Notes under the pieces: model-generated
The model's input: only the letters and a program-made list of their open reading frames with translations
Told to the model about the DNA's origin: nothing
The model's database searches: none
Program-made: the position numbers and the translations under genes
In this document: positions 15,940 to 24,301 of the stretch, piece after piece
How the letters are laid out: every line of letters begins with the position of its first letter
How positions within the stretch are numbered: the first letter of the stretch is position 1
Assembly (NCBI GenBank): GCA_902789325.1
Contig: CADANN010000004.1
Span: 62,001-126,000 of the forward strand
Origin: an uncultured Spirochaetaceae bacterium
GTDB taxonomy: Bacteria; Spirochaetota; Spirochaetia; Treponematales; Treponemataceae
DNA length: 64,000 nucleotides
Direction of reading: 5' to 3'

Positions 15940-16689
15940 ATGGCAAGAACACATTATATTGCTGGTAACTGGAAAATGAACACAACAAAGGCAGAAGCTG
16001 TTGCTTTGGCAAAAGACCTTGTTGAACAGTTGAAGGGTAAAACAAACAAATATATGATTGGTGTACCTTTTGTATATCTCGATGCAGTAGCACAGGTTGT
16101 AAAGGGCAGCAACATTATTCTCGCTGCACAGGATTGTGCCGCAACTGATAACGGAGCTCACACAGGTGAAGTTTCTTGCGCTATGCTCAAGGATATCGGA
16201 TGTCAGTGTGTAATTCTTGGACACTCAGAACGCCGCCACGAAATTGGTGAGTCAGATGAACTTATCAACAAGAAGGTTCGCAAGGCACTTGCAAGTGGTC
16301 TCGAAGTAGATCTTTGTATTGGTGAACTTTTGAGCGAACGTGAAGCTGGCGAAGCAGAGCAGGTTTGTGCATTCCAGCTTTCTGCAGGTCTTGCTGGTGT
16401 TACAGAAGAACAGATGAAAAACGTAACAATCGCTTATGAACCAGTTTGGGCTATCGGTACAGGTAAAACAGCTACTCCAGATGACGCTCAGGCAATCCAC
16501 AAGTTCATCCGCGGATACATTGCAAAACTTTACAATCAGAAAGTTGCTGATGAAGTAATCATCCAGTACGGTGGATCTATGAAAGCTTCTAACGCTCCAG
16601 AGCTCCTCGCTCAGCCAGATATCGACGGTGGTCTTATTGGTGGAGCTTCTTTGAAAGCTGAAACTTTCGTACCAATCTGCGTACTCTAA
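15940..16689 (+). CDS. tpiA: Triosephosphate isomerase
   Basis: A 249-residue TIM, full length, interconverting dihydroxyacetone phosphate and glyceraldehyde-3-phosphate. Catalytic residues are visible: Lys in GNWKMN near residue 12, His in ILGHSERR, Glu in AYEPVWAIGTGK, and the phosphate loops IQYGGSM and GLIGGASL. AAGGAG (15926-15931) precedes the ATG; the context ATCATAAGGAGTC resembles the duplicated motif before pflB. A palindromic repeat occupies the leader. Two palindromic repeats and an intrinsic terminator follow. Confidence 0.98.
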   Translation: MARTHYIAGNWKMNTTKAEAVALAKDLVEQLKGKTNKYMIGVPFVYLDAVAQVVKGSNIILAAQDCAATDNGAHTGEVSCAMLKDIGCQCVILGHSERRHEIGESDELINKKVRKALASGLEVDLCIGELLSEREAGEAEQVCAFQLSAGLAGVTEEQMKNVTIAYEPVWAIGTGKTATPDDAQAIHKFIRGYIAKLYNQKVADEVIIQYGGSMKASNAPELLAQPDIDGGLIGGASLKAETFVPICVL

Positions 16690-16694
16690 TTATA

Positions 16695-16758
16695 GATGCT
16701 GAACCCCGAACTTGTTTCAGTGGTAGCATGACGTCATCCCGAACTAGTTTCGGGATCT
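16695..16758 (+). repeat. Two palindromic repeats after tpiA
   Basis: A rearranged copy (16695-16732, including CCGAACTTGTTTCAG) is followed by a clean copy at 16733-16758 in which ATCCCGAA pairs with TTCGGGAT. They belong to the same pattern as the elements at 3864 and 41409 and lie just before the terminator. Confidence 0.75.
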
Positions 16759-16762
16759 ATAA

Positions 16763-16813
16763 ACCGATGGTTTAGATGAGGCTGATGCCTTTTCAACCAT
16801 CGGTCTTTTTTTT
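16763..16813 (+). terminator. Intrinsic terminator after tpiA
   Basis: ACCGATGGTT (16763-16772) pairs with AACCATCGGT (16795-16804), followed by a run of T. Confidence 0.92.
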
Positions 16814-16949
16814 TAACGACCTTTTGAGAATGTGAAAATCTCACAATTTTTAAAGCGAAAAATCACTAGAATTTATGCGTTTTTACTGATTACAACGAAA
16901 TACCCGTCTGCTAAAATGGTTATATTGGAAAATTGGGTTTATTTCGGAT

Positions 16950-18575
16950 ATGAGTATGAAAAAAGAGTTTTTAGCTTTACAAGTTTTTCTTTTTTTGCTT
17001 TTCAGCCAATCTTTTTTATTTGCTCAAGAAGAAACATCCGCTAATTCCGGTAAAGAAAATATTTCAGAATTTGTTTCTACCGAATCATCTGTTCTCTTGT
17101 TTTCTGAAAACAATAATGGTTCGCTTTTTGCGATATCGAGCGGAGATTCAGTAACCGTGTACGATTCATCAGATAACTCGACAGTCTGTGAGTTCTATGA
17201 TCAACAAGTCTCAAAAATGTCTTTTTATACAGAAGACGGTAATGAGTTTTTTGCTGACCTTACAAAAGATGGCCAGTTTACCGTACGAAAACTAAGCCGC
17301 TACGAAAATGCCTGGGCCTATGATGAAGATGAACCTTATTTTTCTGCTGACTGTGGAGACCCAACTGGTAAGCGAAAACTAACAACAGTAGCCTTTAGTA
17401 ATAATTCTGATTATGTTGCTGCTGCCTTTGATGATAATTCAGTTCAGGTGCATTTCCGTCTTCGTGTAATTGCAGGCTCAATCTCTCATACAATCACAAA
17501 ACATAAAGCCCCTGTTTACGGTCTCGAATTCAGCAGAACTGGAGAATATCTTGCTACAGTTTCTACAGACGGCGAAGCTTATATCTGGAACAGTTATACA
17601 AGTGCACAGATTACCCACTTAAAAGGTATTTACACTCGTGCAATGGTTCCGGTTATCTTTTCATCAGATTCAGTTTACATAGTTTTTCAGGATGGCAGAA
17701 ACTCTTTTAAGATTGCAGACTTTTCCGGCAACACACTATATTCAATTGCATCAGGTCGTCCTATTACCGGAATTAAACCTCTAAAAGATCCGGACCTCAT
17801 AGCAATCCGCAACGACAAGGGCGAAGTAATGGTTTACAGTATTTCATCCCGTCGTCCGCTTTCGGTTTCTTCAGCATCCAAACTTATGGCAGATGTAGGC
17901 GAGACCTATGTTGATGCCAATTTTACTTCTTATGATTTTGATACCGCAGTTTCGCGTATGTATGCGGGATTTAAGAATGGAAAGGTTTATGTTATAGAAC
18001 CAACCCCTTATCTTGATGACACAGCAATGCTCATTACAGATGCCTCAAAAGCAGGGAAGGGATTTGGAAATTTTGTACATCAGCGTTTTTCAAGCGTCAC
18101 CATTTCTGCTGGTACAAACTATATGACAAAGCCATATCTGATGTCTGCAAATCTGCGTGGAGAATATCTTTATTCCGGAAAAATCTCTCCATTTTTTGTT
18201 GGCGGAGGCTTGAGCCTTGGAGCTGGTTTTCCACGTAAAGATTTCCCTGCTAATTACAAAATCAATGGGGAATATGTAGATTCTCCACAATTGCTTTTTG
18301 CTGATATTTATGTACCGGCCGGTTATGCATTTTCGCCATGGAATAATGAGGTTCGAATTATAACTTCGTTTAAGGCGGGTGTAAAAATTCAATCAATTGG
18401 TCTCATAACAAAATACGGCTCAGCCATAAGCGATCCAGCCTGTTCGTTTTATATGAGTGCCGGAGCCGGTATGCAAATCAAGTGGTTCCAGTTCGACATC
18501 AACTGTGAATACGATGCCATAGGAAAAGTTAATCCATCTTTATATGCAGGCTACGCCATAAGGTGGGGAGAATAA
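16950..18575 (+). CDS. WD40-propeller / beta-barrel envelope protein
   Basis: A 541-residue exported protein; ATG 16950 or 16956 could start it. The signal peptide (VFLFLLFSQSFLFAQ-EE) is followed by a beta-propeller of WD40-like repeats, best seen as HKAPVYGLEFSRTGEYLATVSTDGEAYIWN (shown here only as landmark residues near 185-215). From about residue 375, alternating strands (PYLMSANLRGEYLYSG, FFVGGGLSLGAGF) ending IRWGE look like an outer-membrane barrel. So a propeller appears fused to a barrel in one chain. It ends one base before a lipoprotein gene and heads a three-gene operon. The function is unknown; protein binding or envelope assembly are possibilities. Confidence 0.75.
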   Translation: MSMKKEFLALQVFLFLLFSQSFLFAQEETSANSGKENISEFVSTESSVLLFSENNNGSLFAISSGDSVTVYDSSDNSTVCEFYDQQVSKMSFYTEDGNEFFADLTKDGQFTVRKLSRYENAWAYDEDEPYFSADCGDPTGKRKLTTVAFSNNSDYVAAAFDDNSVQVHFRLRVIAGSISHTITKHKAPVYGLEFSRTGEYLATVSTDGEAYIWNSYTSAQITHLKGIYTRAMVPVIFSSDSVYIVFQDGRNSFKIADFSGNTLYSIASGRPITGIKPLKDPDLIAIRNDKGEVMVYSISSRRPLSVSSASKLMADVGETYVDANFTSYDFDTAVSRMYAGFKNGKVYVIEPTPYLDDTAMLITDASKAGKGFGNFVHQRFSSVTISAGTNYMTKPYLMSANLRGEYLYSGKISPFFVGGGLSLGAGFPRKDFPANYKINGEYVDSPQLLFADIYVPAGYAFSPWNNEVRIITSFKAGVKIQSIGLITKYGSAISDPACSFYMSAGAGMQIKWFQFDINCEYDAIGKVNPSLYAGYAIRWGE

Positions 18576-18576
18576 A

Positions 18577-19041
18577 ATGAAAAAAGTTTTGCGTTTAGTT
18601 TTGATGATTTCAATAATTTCTCTCACACTTTCAATTTCAGCCTGCTCAAATTCTTATAATGATATGATTGATGGATTTAATAAGAAATATTTTAAGAAAG
18701 GCTATCTTCCGCCAGAGCCATATACAACCAGCAGTAAAGATTTTAAAGAAGGTGAGATGCTGGATGAAATTATAAGTATGAAGGATGATTCCCTCACAAT
18801 TCTTACAGCTCCAGATGGTGGCGAGGAAAGCACTTATGAGTGGAAAGCCCTTGTTCCAAAAAAAGATAAAAATGGCAAGGACTACATGGATTCGGCTGTT
18901 ATTGGAAACGAAAGAACTTTGAGTTACAAAGCTCCGGGAGTTTTCAATTCAGATAAAGAAAACAAACTTGTTGTCACTGTAACTGAAAAATCGGGGAGGC
19001 AGTTCACAGATACAGCAAAAGTTTTCATAGAAATAGAATAA
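18577..19041 (+). CDS. Small lipoprotein with Ig-like domain
   Basis: A 154-residue lipoprotein: the signal peptide ends in the lipobox SISA-C at residue 23. The rest includes a likely Ig/PKD-type beta sandwich (SLTILTAPDGGEESTYEWKAL, then TLSYKAPGVF and KLVVTVTEKSG). It starts one base after the propeller-barrel gene and precedes a large lipoprotein by 40 bases, so the three are probably translated from one mRNA. I recognise no specific family. An accessory or periplasm-facing anchor for the operon's barrel is plausible. Confidence 0.75.
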   Translation: MKKVLRLVLMISIISLTLSISACSNSYNDMIDGFNKKYFKKGYLPPEPYTTSSKDFKEGEMLDEIISMKDDSLTILTAPDGGEESTYEWKALVPKKDKNGKDYMDSAVIGNERTLSYKAPGVFNSDKENKLVVTVTEKSGRQFTDTAKVFIEIE

Positions 19042-19081
19042 AAATTAAAAATGCCGGTGGAGAGACCGGCGTGGAGGAAAA

Positions 19082-21151
19082 ATGAAAAGTAAATTAAGAA
19101 ATTTGCTTTTGGCTGCAATGGCTCTAACGCTCTTTGCAGGATGTTCAAACATTGCATTGAATGATGCAGCAGTAGAAGGATCTGATGCCGGCGACAAATG
19201 CGTCCTGACAATCAGTGTTGATGGATTTACAGGTGTGAAATCTGAAAATGGACGTTATATTGCTCCAGATAAGTATGCTCCTGGTGAAAATACAATTTGG
19301 AAAATTGAAGGAACTTCAGATCGTGGGCTTGTTCTGAATATTGATGATAATGCTGAAACAACACTGGATGAAATAGGACTTTCTTCTGGTTCAAAAGAAA
19401 TTGCACTTGAGTATGACGTATGGCATCTAAAACTTCATGCATATCATAAACAGAATGATGTTGAGAAAGAAGTTTTACAAGGAGTGACATCAATTGATTT
19501 GACTAAAGGAACTGTTCCAGATGGTGGAATTGTGTTTACAATGTCAACAAAAGGTGTAAAAACAAATGGTGGATTGAGCCTTACAGTTACAGGTACAAAT
19601 TCTTCTGTAATGTCATATTATGCTGGTTTGTATGATATTAATACAGATGCTCTCGTAAAAGAACTTGCTAATGAAGACTACACAAAACATTCTGATCCAG
19701 ATGATGATCAGTCGCCTATGGTATCTAAAGGTACAGAAACTATATCTATTGAATCTACAGATGATATTGCACCTGGTTCATATATTTTCAAATTTATTCC
19801 TTATAATAATACTAAGGAGAATGCTGCAACTCGCGAAGATCTTACTCCATGGTCAGATGTTATTACAATTGCACCTGGTCGTACTACAGAAAAAAATATC
19901 ACAGTTACTATTATGGAAAAACCAAGTAAACCAGAGGGGTTTACGGTTAGCCTTGTAGAAGAGTCTGAAGAAGATAATGATGAATACTACACAGTTCGTC
20001 TTAACTGGACAGATACATCTTCAAATGAAGAGAACTTTGTGCTCTGTATTTATGAAGCAACTGATGCCGCTGATTACGCAAATAGAGAAGCAATTCTTGC
20101 AAAAACTCCTGTTGTATTTGAAAAGAAGTTCTATGGTGATAATAGTTATTGGGTAAAAGGAACTCTTGGTATGTCTACAAGTGAATGTGATGTAAGACTT
20201 CCAACTGGTCATTTATATGAATTTACATTGGCAGCAAAAAACCGAGCTGGAGAATCAGATGTATGTTATCGAGAAAATGCAGTCGATAATGCGACCGACA
20301 AACTTAAGGGCTTTGCAATTGAAGCTGGTGAAGGTGATGCAAAGCACTATGTTACAGTAAATCGCCAGAAGATTACTTATAATCTTATGGGAGGAACTCG
20401 TATTACGGAAAATTCTTCTACAGATGATATTGTAGAATATCGAACTTATGGTGCAGCTGATTATGTAAATACTCTTATGATTATTGATAATTCTAATGGA
20501 AATAATTCTACTGATCCTGTAGTTTATCCAAATAAACTTATTTGGGAAGATCATCCGTTTGCTGGATGGACAGAATTGCCTGGGGATGGTTCAAAAATTA
20601 CTGCAATACCAGCAACAGTTGCATATAACGATATTATCGTTTATGCATCTTACGATCAGAATGTTAATATTTCTTATAAGATTGCAGATGAGTACAAGAC
20701 TCTTGCTATTGAAACGACTGTTTTGAATACAACTGTTGAAAATACAAATTATGCAACTCTTGATAGTGAAAATAATAAACTTACTCTTATAACTACTAAA
20801 GAAGTTGGTGAAGAAGGAAATAAGAAAATAGTTTCATCTGGTGTAACTAGTGGAAAAATTAAATTTACTATTAAGGGGGAATTGAAACAAAAAGTTGATG
20901 ACGATGGCAATCCAGTTCTTGAAAATGGTAAACCTAAGATGGAAATAAAAGATTGGACTTCTTGTGATAAGATTATTATTCTTATCAATGGTGATGTAGC
21001 AGGTGCAAAAGATAAATCACTTGAGTATTCATACAGTTTGAAGAATTTTAAGACTTCTGGAGTATACAATATTACTGTAATTGCTGAAGTTGATGGCAAT
21101 TACTATTCATGTGATACAATTCCTCTTACAGTTGATTTAAAAGCTAACTAA
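19082..21151 (+). CDS. Large multidomain surface lipoprotein
   Basis: A 689-residue lipoprotein with lipobox LFAG-C at about residue 21. After an acidic N-terminal part it shows an Fn3-like domain (about 283-400; PSKPEGFTVSLVEE, VRLNWTDTSSNEENFVL) and an InlB/Listeria-Bacteroides-type repeat (about 425-535; KITYNLMGGTRI, then HPFAGWTELPGDGS and IIVYASYD). A C-terminal beta domain follows. Such modules usually mediate protein or carbohydrate contact at the surface. GGAGG is six bases before the ATG. It is the last gene of the envelope operon and is followed by a strong terminator. Confidence 0.75.
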   Translation: MKSKLRNLLLAAMALTLFAGCSNIALNDAAVEGSDAGDKCVLTISVDGFTGVKSENGRYIAPDKYAPGENTIWKIEGTSDRGLVLNIDDNAETTLDEIGLSSGSKEIALEYDVWHLKLHAYHKQNDVEKEVLQGVTSIDLTKGTVPDGGIVFTMSTKGVKTNGGLSLTVTGTNSSVMSYYAGLYDINTDALVKELANEDYTKHSDPDDDQSPMVSKGTETISIESTDDIAPGSYIFKFIPYNNTKENAATREDLTPWSDVITIAPGRTTEKNITVTIMEKPSKPEGFTVSLVEESEEDNDEYYTVRLNWTDTSSNEENFVLCIYEATDAADYANREAILAKTPVVFEKKFYGDNSYWVKGTLGMSTSECDVRLPTGHLYEFTLAAKNRAGESDVCYRENAVDNATDKLKGFAIEAGEGDAKHYVTVNRQKITYNLMGGTRITENSSTDDIVEYRTYGAADYVNTLMIIDNSNGNNSTDPVVYPNKLIWEDHPFAGWTELPGDGSKITAIPATVAYNDIIVYASYDQNVNISYKIADEYKTLAIETTVLNTTVENTNYATLDSENNKLTLITTKEVGEEGNKKIVSSGVTSGKIKFTIKGELKQKVDDDGNPVLENGKPKMEIKDWTSCDKIIILINGDVAGAKDKSLEYSYSLKNFKTSGVYNITVIAEVDGNYYSCDTIPLTVDLKAN

Positions 21152-21169
21152 TTTGCTTTATTTTTTCTT

Positions 21170-21204
21170 CCCCGCCACGGTGATTCGTGGTGGGGATTTT
21201 TTTT
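21170..21204 (+). terminator. Intrinsic terminator of the envelope operon
   Basis: CCCCGCCACG (21170-21179) pairs with CGTGGTGGGG (21186-21195, one G-U) and is followed by a run of T. Confidence 0.92.
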
Positions 21205-21263
21205 ATTGCGGTTTCAATAATTCATCAAAATCACAAGCCTTAAAGGCCATTTTTATGGATTTC

Positions 21264-21823
21264 AGCATATAAAAATATGTAAATTGCAATTTTTGTATGC
21301 CATACTTTTGCTTTTAGAGGCTACTATTGCTTTTGCAGGCATATAGAATTTTGGAAAAGTGAAAATCTGTATGCCGGAAATTGGCTTTTTTATGTTTTGT
21401 GTGTCATGAAACTGTAAAAAGTCTTTATAACTGTGTTATTTCGGCATACAAAAATTGAGAAAATCATAATTCTGTATGCCAGCTATACTATTCTTGCCTG
21501 TTTGAGTTTATTTTTCAGCATACAAATTCTGCAATATTTATATTTCTGTATGCTGGCTTGCATGTTTTTCTTGCGTCTCTGGAAGTTTTGGAAAAATGTA
21601 GATTTGAGCAGATAGAAATTGGGGATTTTGATTTTATATCTGCTGCAATTTTGCTTTTGGAGTGCGCTTTTTGCATCTCTGGCAGATAGATTTTTAATAA
21701 ATTGAATTTCTATCTGTCATAAATTGCAATTTTCTGCTGGTTGCTTCAGAAAATTGCTTAAATGACATATGTGTTATTATATTTCGGCAGATAGAATTTT
21801 CGATATGTCATTTCCTATCTGCT
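21264..21823 (+). repeat. Array of seven 38-bp hairpins with fixed spacing
   Basis: Units lie at 21264-21301, 21338-21375, 21443-21480, 21517-21554, 21607-21644, 21681-21718 and 21786-21823. All are 38 bp and each folds on the same central axis, with arms of 8-12 pairs. Units 1-4 carry arms of the GGCATACA/TGTATGCC kind; units 5-7 carry GGCAGATA/TATCTGCC, so both arms changed together. Gaps are 36, 67, 36, 52, 36 and 67 nt, giving a higher-order unit of hairpin-36-hairpin-67. Spacers are also related (for example TTTTGCTTTTRGAG in two of them). Another 36-nt spacer follows unit 7, then GC-rich sequence takes the place of an eighth unit. The interior is AT-rich and non-coding. Confidence 0.85.
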
Positions 21824-21889
21824 TTAATTTCACTTTTAGGGGCTGCTTCTGTATCTGTAGACTTCTTCCAATAACAAGTCCACTGTGGG

Positions 21890-22012
21890 CTAGGGATTGG
21901 AGCAGTGAGCGTTAGCGAAAACACGCCGCAGACGGGTTCGGAGGCGGAAGCCGGAGCTGCGGAAAGCCCGACGGGCGGCGGCACGAAGTGACGCGGACCT
22001 GAGCCTCCAAAT
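21890..22012. repeat. GC-rich structured element between the hairpin array and secG
   Basis: An abrupt GC-rich block in AT-rich surroundings. CCGCAG (21926-21931) pairs with CTGCGG (21957-21962), enclosing GGC-GGAA-GCC; then GCCC-GAC-GGGC follows. It looks like a mobile or recurrent intergenic element, or a small structured RNA. No coding function is supported. Confidence 0.5.
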
Positions 22013-22038
22013 AACTGTTATATATAATAGTATAACAA

Positions 22039-22067
22039 TTGACGAAACAAGCCTTTTTCACTAAAAT
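22039..22067 (+). promoter_or_regulatory. Promoter of the secG-EIIA-V-ATPase gene cluster
   Basis: TTGACG (22039-22044) and TAAAAT (22062-22067) are 17 bp apart, about 44 bases before the secG start. Confidence 0.7.
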
Positions 22068-22110
22068 AAAATACACTTTATTTGATTAAAAATTTTTGGA
22101 GAAATAAATT

Positions 22111-22446
22111 ATGGGTACAATTGGTGTTGTTCTTTTGGTATTCTTTGTAATCGTTTGTCTGCTTTTGGTTCTTCTTGTTTCTATTCAGGACGACGGTGAA
22201 AACGGAATGGGACTTCTTGGTGGTCGTGGAACTGCTGCATTTGGTTCACATTCTGCAAGTGTTCTTACCAAAACAACTTTCGTATTAGTTTTCCTTTTCT
22301 TTGCTCTTTCTTTTGCTCTTGCTATGGTAAACAAAAAGCCTAAGCTCGAAAAAGACCTGGTTCCAGCTACTGCTGTTGAATCTACAGAGTCTGCAACTGA
22401 AACTAGTTCAAGTGACTGGTGGGCAGAATCAGAATCTGCTGAATAA
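22111..22446 (+). CDS. secG: Protein-export membrane protein SecG
   Basis: A 111-residue SecG with two membrane helices (about 4-26 and 53-75) separated by the typical Gly-rich loop (DDGENGMGLLGGRGTAAFGSHSA). It belongs to the SecYEG translocon and assists SecA-driven export. The acidic, Ser/Thr-rich C-terminal tail (about 35 residues) is longer than in many SecG proteins. TTGGAG precedes the ATG. Only ten bases separate it from the EIIA gene. Confidence 0.93.
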   Translation: MGTIGVVLLVFFVIVCLLLVLLVSIQDDGENGMGLLGGRGTAAFGSHSASVLTKTTFVLVFLFFALSFALAMVNKKPKLEKDLVPATAVESTESATETSSSDWWAESESAE

Positions 22447-22456
22447 GGAGCACTAA

Positions 22457-22927
22457 ATGCTCAGCAGTTTCATTAGACCAGCCAACATAAAAGTGGGGCT
22501 GGAGAGTTCCGAAAAAGAAGAAAGTTTTGCGGAACTCTTAGAAATCCTGGTTGCTGAAAATCCCAAATTAAACAGAAGGGAAGCCATGGATGCCCTTATC
22601 GCAAGGGAAGATAAAATGAGTACTGCTGTATTTCCTTTCGTAGCTGTTCCCCATGCTTTATGCAGTTCTGCGGGAACAACTCAGGTTGCAATGGGAATTA
22701 GCCGCTCGGGTATCGAATTTGAAGCTCCCGAGCCGGAAACTAATCCTGAGCGTCCTGTAGTTAATGTAATTTTTGAAATCCTTTTTGAAGAAAAAGATAC
22801 CGAGACTCATTTGCATCTTTTGCGAGACATTTTGGAGATTGTGAGTCAACCGGATTTTGTACAAAATGTTTTGCAGGCCAAAACTTCGCAGGAAGTATAT
22901 GACCTTATAGAATCTATGGAATTTTAG
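22457..22927 (+). CDS. PTS EIIA type-2 (PtsN-like) protein
   Basis: A 156-residue EIIA domain of the fructose/nitrogen class. The phospho-acceptor histidine lies in FVAVPHALCSS, preceded by the EAMDALIAREDKMST region found in this family, and LHLLRDILEIVSQPDFV is the usual C-terminal helix region. Standing alone without EIIB/C, it fits a regulatory nitrogen-type PTS protein rather than a sugar transporter component. AAGGAG precedes the ATG. It lies between secG and the V-ATPase genes, with gaps of 10 and 17 bases, so it may be co-expressed with the ATPase. Confidence 0.85.
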   Translation: MLSSFIRPANIKVGLESSEKEESFAELLEILVAENPKLNRREAMDALIAREDKMSTAVFPFVAVPHALCSSAGTTQVAMGISRSGIEFEAPEPETNPERPVVNVIFEILFEEKDTETHLHLLRDILEIVSQPDFVQNVLQAKTSQEVYDLIESMEF

Positions 22928-22944
22928 ATATCACGGAGGCGTAT

Positions 22945-23256
22945 ATGGCAGAAACAACTATGGAAATTGATGCCATCAATCATCTGCTTGAGGTTGAAAA
23001 AAATGCATCGGCTCTTATAAACGATGCAGCGCAGGAAGTAGACCGTCGCCTTTCCGAAGCCCATTCCAAATACACTGCACAATACAAACAGCGTTATGAC
23101 GAGGTTGCTGCCAGTCTGGAAGCTGAATATCAACAGAATCACAATTCTGTTGCAGAAAAATACCAGAAAGAAATTGATTCCTATAAAGAATCCCTTGCCG
23201 CAAAACCTCAGAATTACGAGGCTTTTTCATCATTGCTCGACAAGCTGATTTTTTAA
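22945..23256 (+). CDS. V/A-type ATPase subunit G/H-like coiled-coil protein
   Basis: A 103-residue, highly charged, mostly helical protein predicted to be a long coiled coil (ASALINDAAQEVDRRLSEAHSKY...). Length and position at the head of a V-type ATPase operon match the peripheral-stalk subunit called H or G (AhaH/NtpF), which pairs with subunit E. Sequence alone would be too low in complexity for a firm call; context decides. GGAGG precedes the ATG. Confidence 0.7.
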   Translation: MAETTMEIDAINHLLEVEKNASALINDAAQEVDRRLSEAHSKYTAQYKQRYDEVAASLEAEYQQNHNSVAEKYQKEIDSYKESLAAKPQNYEAFSSLLDKLIF

Positions 23257-23284
23257 TAAGCTGGTCTGATTCGGGAGTTCCGTT

Positions 23285-24301
23285 ATGGATAAGACTGGTG
23301 CTGGTGCTTACATTTATGCAAAAGCCAATGGAATCTTAGGCAAATCTTTTACAGTTACCCGTGCTCATAAACTTTTTGAAGTAAAAAGTCTTGGTGAATT
23401 ATGGACTCTGATTTTTCGTGATCAGCCACCTATGGTTCCAGAGGTAATGCTTTCTCAGCAGATTGAAGAGAAGGCTTTTTCAAACTTTATCAGTCAGTAC
23501 GAAAATTTCATTAATTGTTATGATAATCCGTCTCCTGTTTTAATCAATCAGCTTCTTACTTACGAAGGTGAAAATCTTAAAGAAATAGGGGCTGCTCTTT
23601 GTAAGGGCGAAATGAAATGCCCATCTGTAACAAAGTTCAAAAAACTTCCTTCATTAAATTATGCTGCCTGGCCTGATATTAAAAAAATCACAAAAGGGTC
23701 GGCTTTTTCATGGTATAATAAGGTACCTGGAATTCATGAGCAGCAGGAAATGGATTTCAAAATTGATATTCAAATCTGCCGACATCTCTGGGAATCTGCT
23801 CTTAAAGAAAAAGGGGAGTCTGGTGAAGCTTTACTGAATCTTTATAAGCAGGAATTTATTATAAAAAATATAGTATGGGTTTTGCGTTTAAGACTTTTTT
23901 ATAATATGAAAAACGAAGATATTATCAAAAATCTTATTTACGTTACTAATAAACCTGGACGATCAGATCCTGTAGCAGCTCCTGCCTTAAAGATTTTAGA
24001 CTGGCCGCTGGATGAGTATGAAGTTTGGAGTAACTGGCGTTATTCGAACCTTGTAAATCCTCATGAAGATGGACAGATCTGGCAGATTGATCCTGTTTGG
24101 ATTGAACGTAAAAACCGTCTGGAAATTAATAGAAAGGCTGCAAAGCTGTTCCATCAGTTTCCTGGTGAGCCGGCCTCGCTTATCGGCTGGTATAAAATAA
24201 AAGAGTTTGAGCTCAGCTGTATACGTACTGCTGTTGAAAGTATAAGATTAAATGTTAATTCCGAAGAAGCAATGGATGCTATTGGAGGCTTGAATGGCTA
24301 G
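23285..24301 (+). CDS. ntpC: V/A-type ATPase subunit C
   Basis: A 338-residue, helix-rich protein matching subunit C (AhaC/NtpC, related to eukaryotic subunit d), which links the central shaft to the membrane K ring. The opening AYIYAKANGILGKSF and closing GWYKIKEFELSCIRTAVESIRLN are typical of the family. It overlaps the next gene by eight bases, indicating translational coupling. The middle is more divergent than in archaeal versions, as usual in spirochaetes. Confidence 0.8.
   Translation: MDKTGAGAYIYAKANGILGKSFTVTRAHKLFEVKSLGELWTLIFRDQPPMVPEVMLSQQIEEKAFSNFISQYENFINCYDNPSPVLINQLLTYEGENLKEIGAALCKGEMKCPSVTKFKKLPSLNYAAWPDIKKITKGSAFSWYNKVPGIHEQQEMDFKIDIQICRHLWESALKEKGESGEALLNLYKQEFIIKNIVWVLRLRLFYNMKNEDIIKNLIYVTNKPGRSDPVAAPALKILDWPLDEYEVWSNWRYSNLVNPHEDGQIWQIDPVWIERKNRLEINRKAAKLFHQFPGEPASLIGWYKIKEFELSCIRTAVESIRLNVNSEEAMDAIGGLNG

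Noticed and set aside
21433..21615. 60-residue hydrophobic open frame inside the hairpin array
   Set aside because: It runs through hairpin units and spacers, has no ribosome site, and its hydrophobic look follows from T-rich sequence.
21264..21823. CRISPR array or integron attC sites as explanation of the hairpins
   Set aside because: Repeats are not constant direct repeats with unique spacers, spacers are themselves related, and no cas or integrase gene or attC core (RYYYAAC/GTTRRRY) is present.
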